Shown one piece after another: positions 8,666-17,142 of a DNA stretch of 64,000 nucleotides. The notes beneath the pieces are model-generated. The model saw only the letters and a list, made by a program, of their open reading frames with translations. It ran no database searches and was not told the origin of the DNA. Origin of the DNA: DAITQM01 sp036832975 (GTDB lineage: Bacteria; Pseudomonadota; Gammaproteobacteria; Xanthomonadales; Wenzhouxiangellaceae); contig DAITQM010000003.1 in NCBI GenBank assembly GCA_036832975.1, positions 1 through 64,000 on the forward strand. The letters run 5' to 3'. The number at the start of each line of letters is the position of its first letter. Position 1 is the stretch's first letter. The translations under genes and the position numbers were made by a program.

Positions 8666-9635
8666 TGATGTTCTCCTGTTGGGCGAAAGTAACAATCTTG
8701 TTCTTGCCCGACAGGGCAAGTTCGAAACGAAATCTCTTCGTCGGCAGCGAAGGAAGGCCGCCTTGGAACGCAATTCGCGCCAAACTCACGGGGAGCAAGC
8801 CACTCCACGCGAAATAGCGCACTTGGCGGACGCCGAATTCTACGGGTCGCGTATGCTCCAATCCGCAAGCCGCAAGCAGGTGCACCAGTGGCGATGCAGC
8901 CACACCGTGTTTTTGTGTGTTCGGTGAATACCCTGCATCCAGCGCCGTCCAGGCACCACGCGGATCGAAATTGAAACTGCCGCCGAGCGGGGTCAGCACA
9001 TCGAAAGGCATTGCTACAAGATCGTGTCGCCTTTCATTCCACAAATGTGTAAATCCCTTGTATTTGAGATCGCCTTGAGCTTGGTTCTTCTTTGGTTTTC
9101 CGAGTACACCACCTAGCATGGTGCGGGCGATGCGCTCGGCGGAACGATTGCCGGAATACAGCTTGAAGGTGTTGCGCGTTGAGCCATCAGCCCAGTGACT
9201 CACTTCCACGTTTGGCTTGCCTTGCGCAGTAAGACGCAGAGGTAAAGACAATGCGTCGGCTTCCTTAGCAGGGAAAACCTCCGCATGTTCGCGCTGCTCC
9301 GCCGTGCTTTTCGCAGCCGCCACATCGACTGCGTCGGTATCATCCGCCTCATCGTCACCGTCCTCATCATCGCCACTGGTCTTCTTCTTGGGCGGCTCGA
9401 CGTAGCCCACGGGTACGACGCGATCCACGGTAGCTTCAGCAAGAAATCCCAACACGGTTTCCACGGGCGCTTGGTCACCTACCACCGATAGGCGGAATTG
9501 GGTTTGTTGTGCATCACTCCAGTCAAACCCCGCCTCGGCGTCTCCAATCAGCACATCCGCCAGTTCCATGAAACCAAGACAGGCGAAGACCTGGCCGGGG
9601 TTGAACAAATCTACGGGGATTATGGATTCGGCCAT
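8652..9635 (-). CDS. Cas8-like large subunit of type I-G (GSU0052/Csx14-like)
   Basis: This 327-residue protein sits between cas3 and csb1, where I-G loci carry their Cas8. Its N-terminus (MAESIIPVDLFNPGQVFACLG, then FMELAD) resembles the GSU0052-type subunit rather than Csx17. I identify it partly from position, because Cas8 proteins diverge strongly. It would recognise the PAM and recruit Cas3. Residues 84-105 form a Lys then Asp/Glu-rich low-complexity linker (DDEDGDDEADD). The start is ATG 9635, one nt overlapping the cas3 stop (TGATG), with GAGGGAG upstream. Confidence 0.75.
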   Translation of the reverse strand: MAESIIPVDLFNPGQVFACLGFMELADVLIGDAEAGFDWSDAQQTQFRLSVVGDQAPVETVLGFLAEATVDRVVPVGYVEPPKKKTSGDDEDGDDEADDTDAVDVAAAKSTAEQREHAEVFPAKEADALSLPLRLTAQGKPNVEVSHWADGSTRNTFKLYSGNRSAERIARTMLGGVLGKPKKNQAQGDLKYKGFTHLWNERRHDLVAMPFDVLTPLGGSFNFDPRGAWTALDAGYSPNTQKHGVAASPLVHLLAACGLEHTRPVEFGVRQVRYFAWSGLLPVSLARIAFQGGLPSLPTKRFRFELALSGKNKIVTFAQQENINDHR

Positions 9636-12460
9636 CAGTTTTTCTCCCTCTTGTCGTTGTCGCGCGAGGCTTGCGCGTCGGCAGCGCGCAGCAGTGCCTC
9701 CCACCAGGCCAGCCCCCACGGCCCCCAGCGCTTTTCCAGGCGCGCGAAACGCAGTGCCACTTCGCGCGCCCGTTCTTCGAGCGCGGAAGGCGGCGCGTCT
9801 TCGCAGCCTCGCGTCTCGATCAGCGGACGCGCGTAGCCGTGGTGCGCGGCGATCAGATGCAGGGCGAGGTCTTGCAGGTCTTCCGGCAACTTCTTGAACT
9901 CGATATCGTCTTTGGCATACGGCAGCGAGCCGAACTCGTGGCGGTAGCCGCCCAGCACGGCCTGGTTGATCGGGCCGCGCGTTTTGGCCAGCGGGCCGTC
10001 GATGTTGAATTTCATCGCGTCGCGTTCGGCACGGAAGGCCCGTTGCCAGTTGCGTGCACGTTTACCTTCGTCATGTAGGCGTGCGGCGGTGGCCAGCATG
10101 GTGATGTAGTCATCCGGCAAGCCCAACCGCTGGCCGATGGCTTTTGCGCGCTCCGCCGCCCAGCATTGGTGTTCGACCAGCGCCTGTGGCCGTCCTTCGG
10201 CGCGGTCGTTCTCGGTGTTGGAGGTGTCACGCCACTTCTCGACCGATAGCCAGCGCGTAGCTTCGCCGTCAGCACTGCGTTCCAGATCGAAACGCAAGCT
10301 CTCGCGCCAGATGTTGTCGCTATCTTCGTCGGACTCCGTGCCGCGCTCGATGATATGGAAGCGAATGACCGGAATGGCCGCGTCTGCGTCCATCCAGGGC
10401 CCTTCGCCATCGGCCGTTCCAGGCAACTGCATGTTGTCTTTATCGGGACTCAACCAACCATCTTTCTCATCAGGGCTCAGTAAGCCATCTTTCAGGCCAC
10501 CGAAATTGGCAGCCATCACTAGCGTTTTGCCCCGCATGCTTCTTTCAATCTTTTCATGGCGCCTCTTGTGGTCCTTCGAGTCGCCCAGTAAATCCTTACC
10601 CGCCAAGGTCCGAACGTACTTCCCATCGGCAGATAACAAGATACCGACCACATTATCTTGCCGCTTTGTGTCCAACCTGGCGGCTCGCCCTTGCAGCCAC
10701 TTCATGACGCGATAGGTTTCCGTCTCCAGCATCTCGCTGGCATGGAGGGGCGCAGCCTCGAAGAAGTCGTCGATTTCCCTTTCCGCCACTTTTGCCTGTG
10801 AGCGCAGCGGCAGGTACTTGCGCCAAACCACCGTGGTTTGCGGCAAGTCATCCACCCAGCCGCGTAGCCAAGGCTCCACTTCGGGACGCCCGGTGTGTTC
10901 GGGCAGGGAGGTCATGTTCCAGGCATCCACCAACGCGCGGTTGAGCGCCGGGCGCAGCGGCGCGGGGGAACTGGCATCGATGATGAGTTGTCGCAGGATG
11001 CCGTTTATCTCGACGCGTTCATTCAGTCGACGCAAGGATTCTGGGCTGACGCTGATTTCAGCGCCGTCATCAGTGCGCAGCTTTTCGAACAATTGCTTGA
11101 CGCCTCGGTAGATGCGTATGCGCGTTTGCTCGTCCGCAGTCGGCGCTTCCTGCTTCTTTGGCTTGGGTTCGCCTTCGTCAATAACGACAAGGTCCGCCTG
11201 TCGCCCTTCGCCGCCGCGCCGGTTCACGCGCCCGAAGCGCTGTACCATACGCTCCCACGCCACCAGATCGCAGACCAGGTGGTCAGCATCCAAATCGATG
11301 CCCACTTCGCCTGCCGAGGTCGCCACCAGAAACGCCGGGGCAGTTTGTTCGCCACTGCCCGCAAGGAACCCCAACTCTTTTAACCGCTGTTCCGCGTCGG
11401 TGCGCTCTTTCACCCGGCGGGCGCCGACGAAAAGTTCTATCCGGCCTTGAGCGGTCGATGTCATGGCCTTCTTGTCCAGAGTGGTCTTGACCTTGTCCGC
11501 CACATCGCGCGAATTGCAATAGACGATGATGCGCACGGGTTTCAGTGCCGTTGCTGTATTTTCGTCATCTGTCTTTTCTTGCGCCAAACCCCAAGCTTGT
11601 TCTGCCAATGCCTCTTCCAGCTTGTTGTCGCCCAGTTCCTTCAAGTTGAGGTGCTTCCTGGCATGCAGACGCTGGTTCACGACTTCATCAATGACTTTCT
11701 TGTCACGGTCGAGGAAATCGTTTTCTTCCAATGCAAAAGGCCGGGCCGTCTGTCTGCGGCCGGTGGCCGACAAGGGTAGCAGTCGGAACTTCGGTAGCAG
11801 CCTTACAAGTACTTCCTCCCGCGGCCCATATTGTCCGGCGTTTTCGGACATTTCGGCCAGCAGCGCCTCGAAAGGCGGCACCAGGTGCGCTTCGTCCAAC
11901 AGCACCAGCGTGTCTACGCCAAGCAGTCCGGCATGATAAGGCCGCATCTTGCGGCTGACGCCATAGCCCTCGAACAGCAGTCGCGAGCCGATCATGTCCA
12001 CCGTGCCGACAATGATGGCCGGCCGTGACGGGTCTGCCAGCCAGTCGCGGTTGTCCACGAACTGACCGCGCAGGGTAGAAATGGGCAGTGCTTCGCCTTC
12101 GCCCAAACCGAGTGCCGCGCGCAGTTGTTCGGTTGCGCTCTTCTGGAGATTCGCGCGCAAGTCTTCGGCAAACTTCGTCGCCTGATCCACCACGGCGCGC
12201 CGATCGACCACATAGACAAGGCGGAGTGGTAAGCTGACTTGGCCTGACTTCATCTGCTGTGCCAGAGCAATCATCCAGACCGCCATGACTGCCGTCTTAC
12301 CCAGTCCAGTAGGGATGCTAATTGCCGAGGGTAACGCACCCATGGCGAAGTGTTCGCCATACAGACGCTGTTGCCACCTCATTGGCTTGAATCCTGTCAA
12401 CGCTTCGAATTGCTCAGAAAACACCGGCTCGTCCTGTTTTGTTTTAGGCATGTCATTCAT
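9635..12460 (-). CDS. cas3: Cas3 helicase-nuclease with C-terminal HD domain
   Basis: This 941-residue protein has a superfamily 2 helicase first: Walker A PTGLGKTA (50-57), DEAH (189-192), and the motif VI block QRFGRVNRRGG preceded by VGIDLDADHLVCD. The HD nuclease is at the C-terminus: LHDEGK (795-800), YRHEF (839-843) and AAHHG (871-875), with a late Asp in RAADAQ. Helicase-then-HD is the reverse of the common Cas3 order and is characteristic of type I-U/I-G. It degrades target DNA after Cascade binding. The start overlaps the preceding small ORF by 8 nt, so an upstream promoter probably drives the locus. Confidence 0.92.
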   Translation of the reverse strand: MNDMPKTKQDEPVFSEQFEALTGFKPMRWQQRLYGEHFAMGALPSAISIPTGLGKTAVMAVWMIALAQQMKSGQVSLPLRLVYVVDRRAVVDQATKFAEDLRANLQKSATEQLRAALGLGEGEALPISTLRGQFVDNRDWLADPSRPAIIVGTVDMIGSRLLFEGYGVSRKMRPYHAGLLGVDTLVLLDEAHLVPPFEALLAEMSENAGQYGPREEVLVRLLPKFRLLPLSATGRRQTARPFALEENDFLDRDKKVIDEVVNQRLHARKHLNLKELGDNKLEEALAEQAWGLAQEKTDDENTATALKPVRIIVYCNSRDVADKVKTTLDKKAMTSTAQGRIELFVGARRVKERTDAEQRLKELGFLAGSGEQTAPAFLVATSAGEVGIDLDADHLVCDLVAWERMVQRFGRVNRRGGEGRQADLVVIDEGEPKPKKQEAPTADEQTRIRIYRGVKQLFEKLRTDDGAEISVSPESLRRLNERVEINGILRQLIIDASSPAPLRPALNRALVDAWNMTSLPEHTGRPEVEPWLRGWVDDLPQTTVVWRKYLPLRSQAKVAEREIDDFFEAAPLHASEMLETETYRVMKWLQGRAARLDTKRQDNVVGILLSADGKYVRTLAGKDLLGDSKDHKRRHEKIERSMRGKTLVMAANFGGLKDGLLSPDEKDGWLSPDKDNMQLPGTADGEGPWMDADAAIPVIRFHIIERGTESDEDSDNIWRESLRFDLERSADGEATRWLSVEKWRDTSNTENDRAEGRPQALVEHQCWAAERAKAIGQRLGLPDDYITMLATAARLHDEGKRARNWQRAFRAERDAMKFNIDGPLAKTRGPINQAVLGGYRHEFGSLPYAKDDIEFKKLPEDLQDLALHLIAAHHGYARPLIETRGCEDAPPSALEERAREVALRFARLEKRWGPWGLAWWEALLRAADAQASRDNDKREKN

Positions 12461-12830
12461 CGGTATCTAATCTTCGATTCTTTCCCGAGGCTTTCCCGGT
12501 TTTGTACCGCATATCCTGGAGACGTTCGGACAGTTCCGCCAGTAGGCCTAGCGCTTCCAGGCGCCGGCGCACGGTCAGGCGCTGGGCCTGCCGGAGTTGC
12601 TCTCTCCAACTGCTCTCCCATGTGGTTTTGTTCCAGTCGATGGGATGTTCTTTGTGAATCACCGAAGCTCTCATATAGCCATTCCGCAGATCGCTCTTGC
12701 ACATGCCGGTCGGTACGTCCACCAATTCCGGCCAAGGTTCTTGGGCCAGACAGCACTGGTAGTCATACGGCCCAAAGGTTGGGTCGCCGGTCTTGCCGTG
12801 TGCCTTTTTGAAAAAAACGCGGTATTTCAT
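12453..12830 (-). CDS. Small protein upstream of cas3, unknown function
   Basis: This 125-residue protein begins MKYRVFFKKAHGKTGDPTFG, and I do not recognise its N-terminal half. The second half, TTWESSWREQLRQAQRLTVR followed by RRLEALGLLAELSERLQ, is an amphipathic helical module. It closely resembles the C-terminus of the broken nucleotidyltransferase just upstream (SATWDGSRRAQLRHSLQLTL, then RERIEAIEDMQEVSDALA). The gene overlaps cas3 by 8 nt and is probably translationally coupled to it. It could be an antitoxin-like partner of the nucleotidyltransferase or a locus-specific accessory. No nuclease, membrane or HTH motif is visible. Confidence 0.65.
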   Translation of the reverse strand: MKYRVFFKKAHGKTGDPTFGPYDYQCCLAQEPWPELVDVPTGMCKSDLRNGYMRASVIHKEHPIDWNKTTWESSWREQLRQAQRLTVRRRLEALGLLAELSERLQDMRYKTGKASGKNRRLDTDE

Positions 12831-12857
12831 TGTCAGCGCCTGTTTTTATTCCTGGTC

Positions 12858-13581
12858 CTACGCCCGAGACGCTCCGGTTGGGGCTTGCTGTTCCGCTGCC
12901 GCTGCCGCTGCCGTTGGACCGGCTATTCGGCCTTTGGCTCTGGAACGTGCCAGAGCATCGCTGACTTCCTGCATGTCTTCAATGGCTTCGATGCGTTCCC
13001 GAAGGGTCAGTTGCAGGGAGTGCCGCAACTGCGCCCTACGGCTGCCGTCCCAAGTCGCTGATTCCCAAGGGTCAATTTTTTTGTCAGGGTCTTGTTGCTC
13101 TTCTTGAATCCAGCGAAGGTGCTGAATATCGTCTAAATCTCTATTGCGTCCGGCCTGTTTCTTCATTGCAATCAGTGTGTTGATAGAGACAAATCGCGCG
13201 CGAATACCGGGCAATACTTCTTGTTGAGGTGTGTTCTGATACTCTCTTTCAAAGTCAAAATCGTATTGCACAAATACATTCACCGGCGTTTCCCGATACT
13301 GATCGCTGTAAAAGTTAATCACCATCATTTGCTTGCGGTCGGTCCATTCCCGGCGCATCGCTGGGTCGGCAAAGCCCACGGCCGTCATCGGAACCAGCGG
13401 TCGGTAGCCGATCGAGTGCAGAGCGCGAAAAGCCCGGGATCTTTCGTCGTACGACGATGTCCACATCATGCGTCAGTCGTTGGTAACCGTGTGCGTTTAC
13501 GGCCAATCCGCCAGCAATGAGGTATTGGACGCCAGCATCCTCAAGAGCAGACAACAGGGTTCGCAAGCTATCGAGTTTCAT
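12858..13581 (-). pseudogene. MNT-type nucleotidyltransferase, frameshifted
   Basis: The first frame, from ATG 13581, encodes LRTLLSALEDAGVQYLIAGG followed by LAVNAHGYQRLTHDVDIVVR, the N-terminus of a minimal nucleotidyltransferase with the GG and D-x-D catalytic motif. Homology then jumps to another frame (ERSRAFRALHSIGYRPLVPM, followed by TAVGFADPAMRREWTDRKQM) that runs to 12858. The shift lies near 13425-13450. ARFVSINTLIAMKKQAGRNR and DLDDIQHL are typical of the family's second half. A C-terminal helical tail matches the following small ORF. Either the gene is inactive or there is a sequencing error at the shift. Related proteins act in AbiE and MNT-HEPN modules, but no HEPN protein is adjacent. 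Confidence 0.75.
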
Positions 13582-13886
13582 GTTCGCACGCTCACAATTG
13601 ATTCACCAGCCTCCTCGCGACTGGCGCGCCCGTCGGCCAGGCGTACCAGGGTTTCCAGCCACCTCAGTCGGTACGGAAGGCACGCGCGTCGGATGGGTTT
13701 TCGTCTCGTGCCGGAACCCACCTTGTAGCACACCCGCTGGCTCACAGGGTGCGCCAGTGCCGTAGCGGGACGCGGGGCGCTGGCTGCAGCCATCATGGCG
13801 CCACTCGGCGTTGTTTCCCGGCCGGGCGCGGCGTGATCGCGATTCGTGTCGTGAGTTTGTCGCAAGTACTCCGGCTCATCGGTCAT
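13578..13886 (-). CDS. Doubtful short ORF upstream of nucleotidyltransferase
   Basis: This open frame of up to 102 codons ends with an ATGA overlap onto the nucleotidyltransferase start. Only the last 45 or so residues look protein-like (RRACLPYRLRWLETLVRLADG, a probable helix). The first half is low-complexity and unlike its neighbours. It could be the tail of a truncated upstream gene that once preceded the nucleotidyltransferase. I do not recognise a family and would not rely on the start. Confidence 0.25.
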   Translation of the reverse strand: MTDEPEYLRQTHDTNRDHAAPGRETTPSGAMMAAASAPRPATALAHPVSQRVCYKVGSGTRRKPIRRACLPYRLRWLETLVRLADGRASREEAGESIVSVRT

Positions 13887-13889
13887 TCC

Positions 13890-14198
13890 TTAGCCACGTA
13901 GCTGCGCATCGAGCTTAACGCCAAGCGCGCGAAGGATTCCTGCCAACGTTTTAAGTCTGGGATTTCCGCGCGGTGATAGCGCTCTGGAAACCGCCTCACG
14001 CTTCATACCGGTAGCCTGTGCTACGCCAGAGATCCCGCCACGCGCTAACGCCACTTGACGCAAGGCCGCCAGAAATGCGGTCTCGCCGCCTGGTTCGCCG
14101 ATTTCCTCTAATGCCGCGCGCAGGTAATCCTCGGCGAGTGCCGAGTCGCGGCGTAGCATTTCCGCTGTCGCTTCATCGTGGGAACGTGCAGCCTTCAT
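13890..14198 (-). CDS. HigA/addiction-module antidote, HTH antitoxin
   Basis: This 102-residue protein contains DYLRAALEEIGEPGGETAFL, then AALRQVALARGGISGVAQATGMKR, then EAVSRALSPRGNPRLKTLAG and ILRALGVKL. This is the putative addiction-module antidote family with a Cro/C1-type helix-turn-helix. It should neutralise the adjacent RelE-like toxin and repress the operon. The start at ATG 14198 overlaps the toxin stop codon by 4 nt, giving the toxin-first order typical of HigBA. An ATG 27 nt upstream is also in frame. Confidence 0.88.
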   Translation of the reverse strand: MKAARSHDEATAEMLRRDSALAEDYLRAALEEIGEPGGETAFLAALRQVALARGGISGVAQATGMKREAVSRALSPRGNPRLKTLAGILRALGVKLDAQLRG

Positions 14199-14518
14199 CG
14201 GTTTCTCCTCTGGAAATCGTGCCAATAGTCAATCGCCCGCTTGATATCGGCATCCTGCCGCCGCTTGTCGCCGCCGGATAGCAGGAGGACTGCACGGCGA
14301 TCCACAATGGCGTAATAGACACGGTATCCGGGACCATGATCGATTCGAAGCTCCCACACGCCTTCCCGAAGCGGCTTGCAATCGCCGAAATTTCCGCCAC
14401 GAAGCCGCTCGACCCTAACCATCACTCGCACTTTCGCTTGCCGATCATGCAGGGTGTTCAGCCAGGTTTGGTAAAGATCCTGGCCTTCGATGGTGAGGTA
14501 GTGAGAGATCTCATACAT
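14195..14518 (-). CDS. RelE/HigB-family killer protein
   Basis: This 107-residue protein has the phage-derived Gp49/HigB-like pattern: TWLNTLHDRQAKVRVMVRVE, RLRGGNFGDCKPLREGVWEL and RIDHGPGYRVYYAIVDRRAV, followed by LLLSGGDKRRQDADIKRAID. The GD-K-LREGV-ELRI-GPGYRVY core is the diagnostic block. It is probably a ribosome-dependent mRNA interferase. The gene is the first of a two-gene operon with its HTH antitoxin, downstream of a palindrome at 14529-14544. Confidence 0.9.
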   Translation of the reverse strand: MYEISHYLTIEGQDLYQTWLNTLHDRQAKVRVMVRVERLRGGNFGDCKPLREGVWELRIDHGPGYRVYYAIVDRRAVLLLSGGDKRRQDADIKRAIDYWHDFQRRNR

Positions 14519-14528
14519 GAATGATACA

Positions 14529-14544
14529 GTAACTTATATGTTAC
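14529..14544. promoter_or_regulatory. Inverted repeat in higBA promoter
   Basis: GTAAC-TTATAT-GTTAC is a 5-bp inverted repeat 11 nt upstream of the higB start. The AT-rich centre could include a -10 element of the minus-strand promoter. Placement suits an operator for the HTH antitoxin. Nothing else is recognisable in 14545-14700. Confidence 0.4.
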
Positions 14545-14700
14545 GTCAAGTCAGCAAACGAACTCGATGCTGCTCATCGGTCACTCCTCATCTGGGTAAT
14601 ACCGGCATGGCGGGTGCCTCCGAAGCAATTTTTTTCGTTCGGATTTTTACCACACCTACCGGTTCACAGGATGCGCCACCGGTTGCGGTAGCCGAATTCA

Positions 14701-15870
14701 TCACCGTACTCCGCGGCCTTCTTTCTTTAGCGCCGGGCGCGGTGCGATTCCTGCCAGGCGGCCCAGTTCGCGGTGGAGGTGGCCGGTGCGTTCGACCTGG
14801 CCTTTGGCCGGGAAGCGCTCGTAGAAGCCTTCGGCGCGGAAGTCGCGGCTGCGTTCGGCCCACGGGGCGAGGCGCTCGCGCCAGCGCTTGACCCGTTCTT
14901 CTTCCGGCTCGGCGTCGGCATACGCCAGATCGGCACACACTCTGAGCATGGCTTTGAGCGTAACCGGCTTGGTAACCATGTAGCGCGGCTGGCCCCAGAC
15001 GTCGCCCCATACGGCGCGCGCCGCTTTTAGAAAGTCGCGGGTGATGTGATAATAGTGTTCTCCGGCACGGCGCGTGTCTTCGGCGTAGCCGACGCGCGGC
15101 CAATTGCGCTGGATGCGCTGCCAGTCGGCCTTGACCCAGCGGTGCAGTTCGTTGAACAGTTCGGCTTGCAATATCCATTTTTCCTGGCGGCTGCGCCCGC
15201 CAAGGCGGTTGATCCGGTAGTGCAGCGGGCTGTCGCCGGCGCTGTAGAGATATTCGGCGATGCGCGCCGCCAGTTTCTTATCCGCCTCGGCGTGCTGGAC
15301 TTTTTCGTAAAGATCGACGAGGTGGCTTTTGTTGATGCGCGTCGGGGTCGAGTTGATGATGACGAACATCTCGGTGGCAAAATCTTCGGAGCGGCCGTCG
15401 AAAACGATGCACGGCACGTGGATGGCGGCGGATTCTTCCGGCCGGTCCTTGAGATAGAAATGCAGCGCCGCCAGGCGGTGCTGGCCATCGATGATCAGGT
15501 ATTTTTCGGCCGGATCCTGCAAATGGCCGACGGTTTCAAGGCCGCCGCTCAGCGGCCTGAACGACAACGTTTCGTTACTGAACAAAAGGACAGTGCCGGG
15601 GATCGGCGGCTGTTTTTCGGCGGTTTCGTAGAAGTTTTTCAAGGCCCGGACTTTGGCGCGCGAAAGCTGGCGCTGGAAGGCTTTGTCGGTTTTTTCGATG
15701 CGCGAGATGAAGTGCGCGATATCGTCGCCGGGCGAAGTCGCCTCCGGGGCGAGCTGTTCGCCATCGCCGTAGAAGCGGCTGATGAAGCGCACGCGCTCCA
15801 ATAAATCATCGGCCGGGTAGCTGACGAAATAGAACAGGCCGTCTTTCTGGCGGATTTGGGTTGCAATCAT
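14701..15870 (-). CDS. DGQHR-domain protein (DndB-like)
   Basis: This 389-residue protein contains KYLIIDGQHRLAALHFYLKD with DGQHR at 128-132, then TEMFVIINSTPTRINKSHLV. These are the hallmarks of the DGQHR/DndB family, whose fold is ParB/sulfiredoxin-like. DndB regulates DNA phosphorothioate modification loci. Other family members occur alone in defence islands with unknown roles. No dndA, C, D or E gene is present here, so a phosphorothioation role is not supported. It lies 43 nt downstream of the WYL regulator on the same strand, which suggests a two-gene unit. Confidence 0.82.
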   Translation of the reverse strand: MIATQIRQKDGLFYFVSYPADDLLERVRFISRFYGDGEQLAPEATSPGDDIAHFISRIEKTDKAFQRQLSRAKVRALKNFYETAEKQPPIPGTVLLFSNETLSFRPLSGGLETVGHLQDPAEKYLIIDGQHRLAALHFYLKDRPEESAAIHVPCIVFDGRSEDFATEMFVIINSTPTRINKSHLVDLYEKVQHAEADKKLAARIAEYLYSAGDSPLHYRINRLGGRSRQEKWILQAELFNELHRWVKADWQRIQRNWPRVGYAEDTRRAGEHYYHITRDFLKAARAVWGDVWGQPRYMVTKPVTLKAMLRVCADLAYADAEPEEERVKRWRERLAPWAERSRDFRAEGFYERFPAKGQVERTGHLHRELGRLAGIAPRPALKKEGRGVR

Positions 15871-15913
15871 CGGTTATTCCTCTTTGCTGATGCGGTATAC
15901 CATACGCGGTCGC

Positions 15914-16918
15914 TCACTGGTTGAGCCTCGGTTCTTTTTTCGGAGCCACGGGTTTGTCGTATCGCGCTGCCGCTTCGTGCAGGCTTCGTATCACCTGGGC
16001 GCGCAGTTCAGGCGGGGCGAGGACTTCGACGTCGGGGCCGTAGCGCAGGATATCGAGGAGCAGTTCGCGCGGGTCGGAGTACGGGACGGTGAGTTCGTAG
16101 GTACCGTCATCATGCCGGACACCGGTTTGCTCCGGATGCCAGATTTCGTCGGCAACCCAGCGGGCGCGGTGCGCTGTGAAGCGCAGCACGGCACGCGCTT
16201 TGGCTTGGCCGCCGAAGATACCGAAACCGGCGTCGAGCAGCGCGTCGAGCGATTCGGGGTCGGATATGCGGCTTTTGCGCTCCAACGTTGTGGCGTGCCG
16301 GATCCGGTCGAGGGCGAACAGCCGATCATCCGCGGCGCTTTCGCACCATGCCGCGAGGTACCAGTTGCCGCGATAGTGCAGCAGCCGGGCCGGGTGCACG
16401 GTGCGCCGGGTCAGGCGTTCGTGTTCACGGCCGAGATATTCGATTTCCAGGCAGCGCCCGGCGAGCACCGCGCCAGCGACTTCGCCGAAACGGCGCGGAT
16501 CGCTGCGCCGCTGGGCAATGGGCTGCAAGCGCACTTTGTCGATGATTTCGGTGCTCTCGTAGCCGCTGGCGGCGAGCAGGCGGTGGAGCCGCTCGCGCAA
16601 CGGGCCGATATACGGCGCCAGAACCCCAGGCTGGACCGCTTCGAGCAGTTGTTCGCAGGCGAGTAGCGCGTAAAGTTCGCCGTGATTGAACCACAAACCC
16701 GGCAGCTCGAACGCCGGGGCGGCGGGGTCGTAACGATAACCGTTGTGATTGCGGTCGTAGTCGATCGGGGCATACATGAAATCGCGCATATACGCCAGAT
16801 CGCGCTTGATCGTGGCGAGCGAGACCGCTTCAAGTTCTTCCCGGATGCGGCGCATCGGGACCGGCCGATCGCGCTTGAGCAGCGTGTGGATTTTGTAGAT
16901 GCGCTCGACCCGGTTCAC
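15914..16918 (-). CDS. WYL-domain transcriptional regulator
   Basis: This 334-residue protein has an N-terminal winged helix (RVERIYKIHTLLKRDRPVPM, then RRIREELEAVSLATIKRDLA) and a WYL domain (RRTVHPARLLHYRGNWYLAA followed by WCESAADDRLFALDRI). A C-terminal WCX-like region follows (AVLRFTAHRARWVADEIWHP). WYL regulators bind DNA and sense ligands such as nucleic acid. Several control anti-phage systems. The start codon appears to be GTG at 16918. It probably controls itself and the DGQHR gene behind it. I do not see a clear operator. Confidence 0.88.
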   Translation of the reverse strand: MNRVERIYKIHTLLKRDRPVPMRRIREELEAVSLATIKRDLAYMRDFMYAPIDYDRNHNGYRYDPAAPAFELPGLWFNHGELYALLACEQLLEAVQPGVLAPYIGPLRERLHRLLAASGYESTEIIDKVRLQPIAQRRSDPRRFGEVAGAVLAGRCLEIEYLGREHERLTRRTVHPARLLHYRGNWYLAAWCESAADDRLFALDRIRHATTLERKSRISDPESLDALLDAGFGIFGGQAKARAVLRFTAHRARWVADEIWHPEQTGVRHDDGTYELTVPYSDPRELLLDILRYGPDVEVLAPPELRAQVIRSLHEAAARYDKPVAPKKEPRLNQ

Positions 16919-17142
16919 GGCCGCCCTGCCCCACGCCCGGCGATCGCCGGTTCAAGACTGCCTGCCCGGTTCGGGACGCGGCAGGCGCGACAACCGGGTG
17001 CAGGGTGCGACAGGCGCTCTACAGGGCGGCCATCACCGGGCCGCCGCCGATCGCCTTGGGCTGCCATCGCCTCGCCAGACATCACTGCCTCGCAACTGCC
17101 AAGCGGTGGGGAATGACACCGCGGAAAGCCAGCGCTGGTATC
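16919..17142 (+). ncRNA. Candidate non-coding RNA on the plus strand
   Basis: The 375-bp gap from 16919 to 17293 has no plausible coding frame, yet it ends on the plus strand in a very strong intrinsic terminator at 17143-17176. No plus-strand protein gene precedes that terminator, because upstream is the antisense of the WYL regulator. A transcript starting near or inside this gap is therefore suggested. The segment is GC-rich with several self-complementary stretches. It matches no RNA family I can name with confidence. Confidence 0.25.

Noticed and set aside
14545..14700. Possible short gene or repeat between the higBA operator and the DGQHR gene
   Set aside because: The only frames are short and low-complexity. 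A weak likeness to 13721-13760 is not enough to call a repeat.
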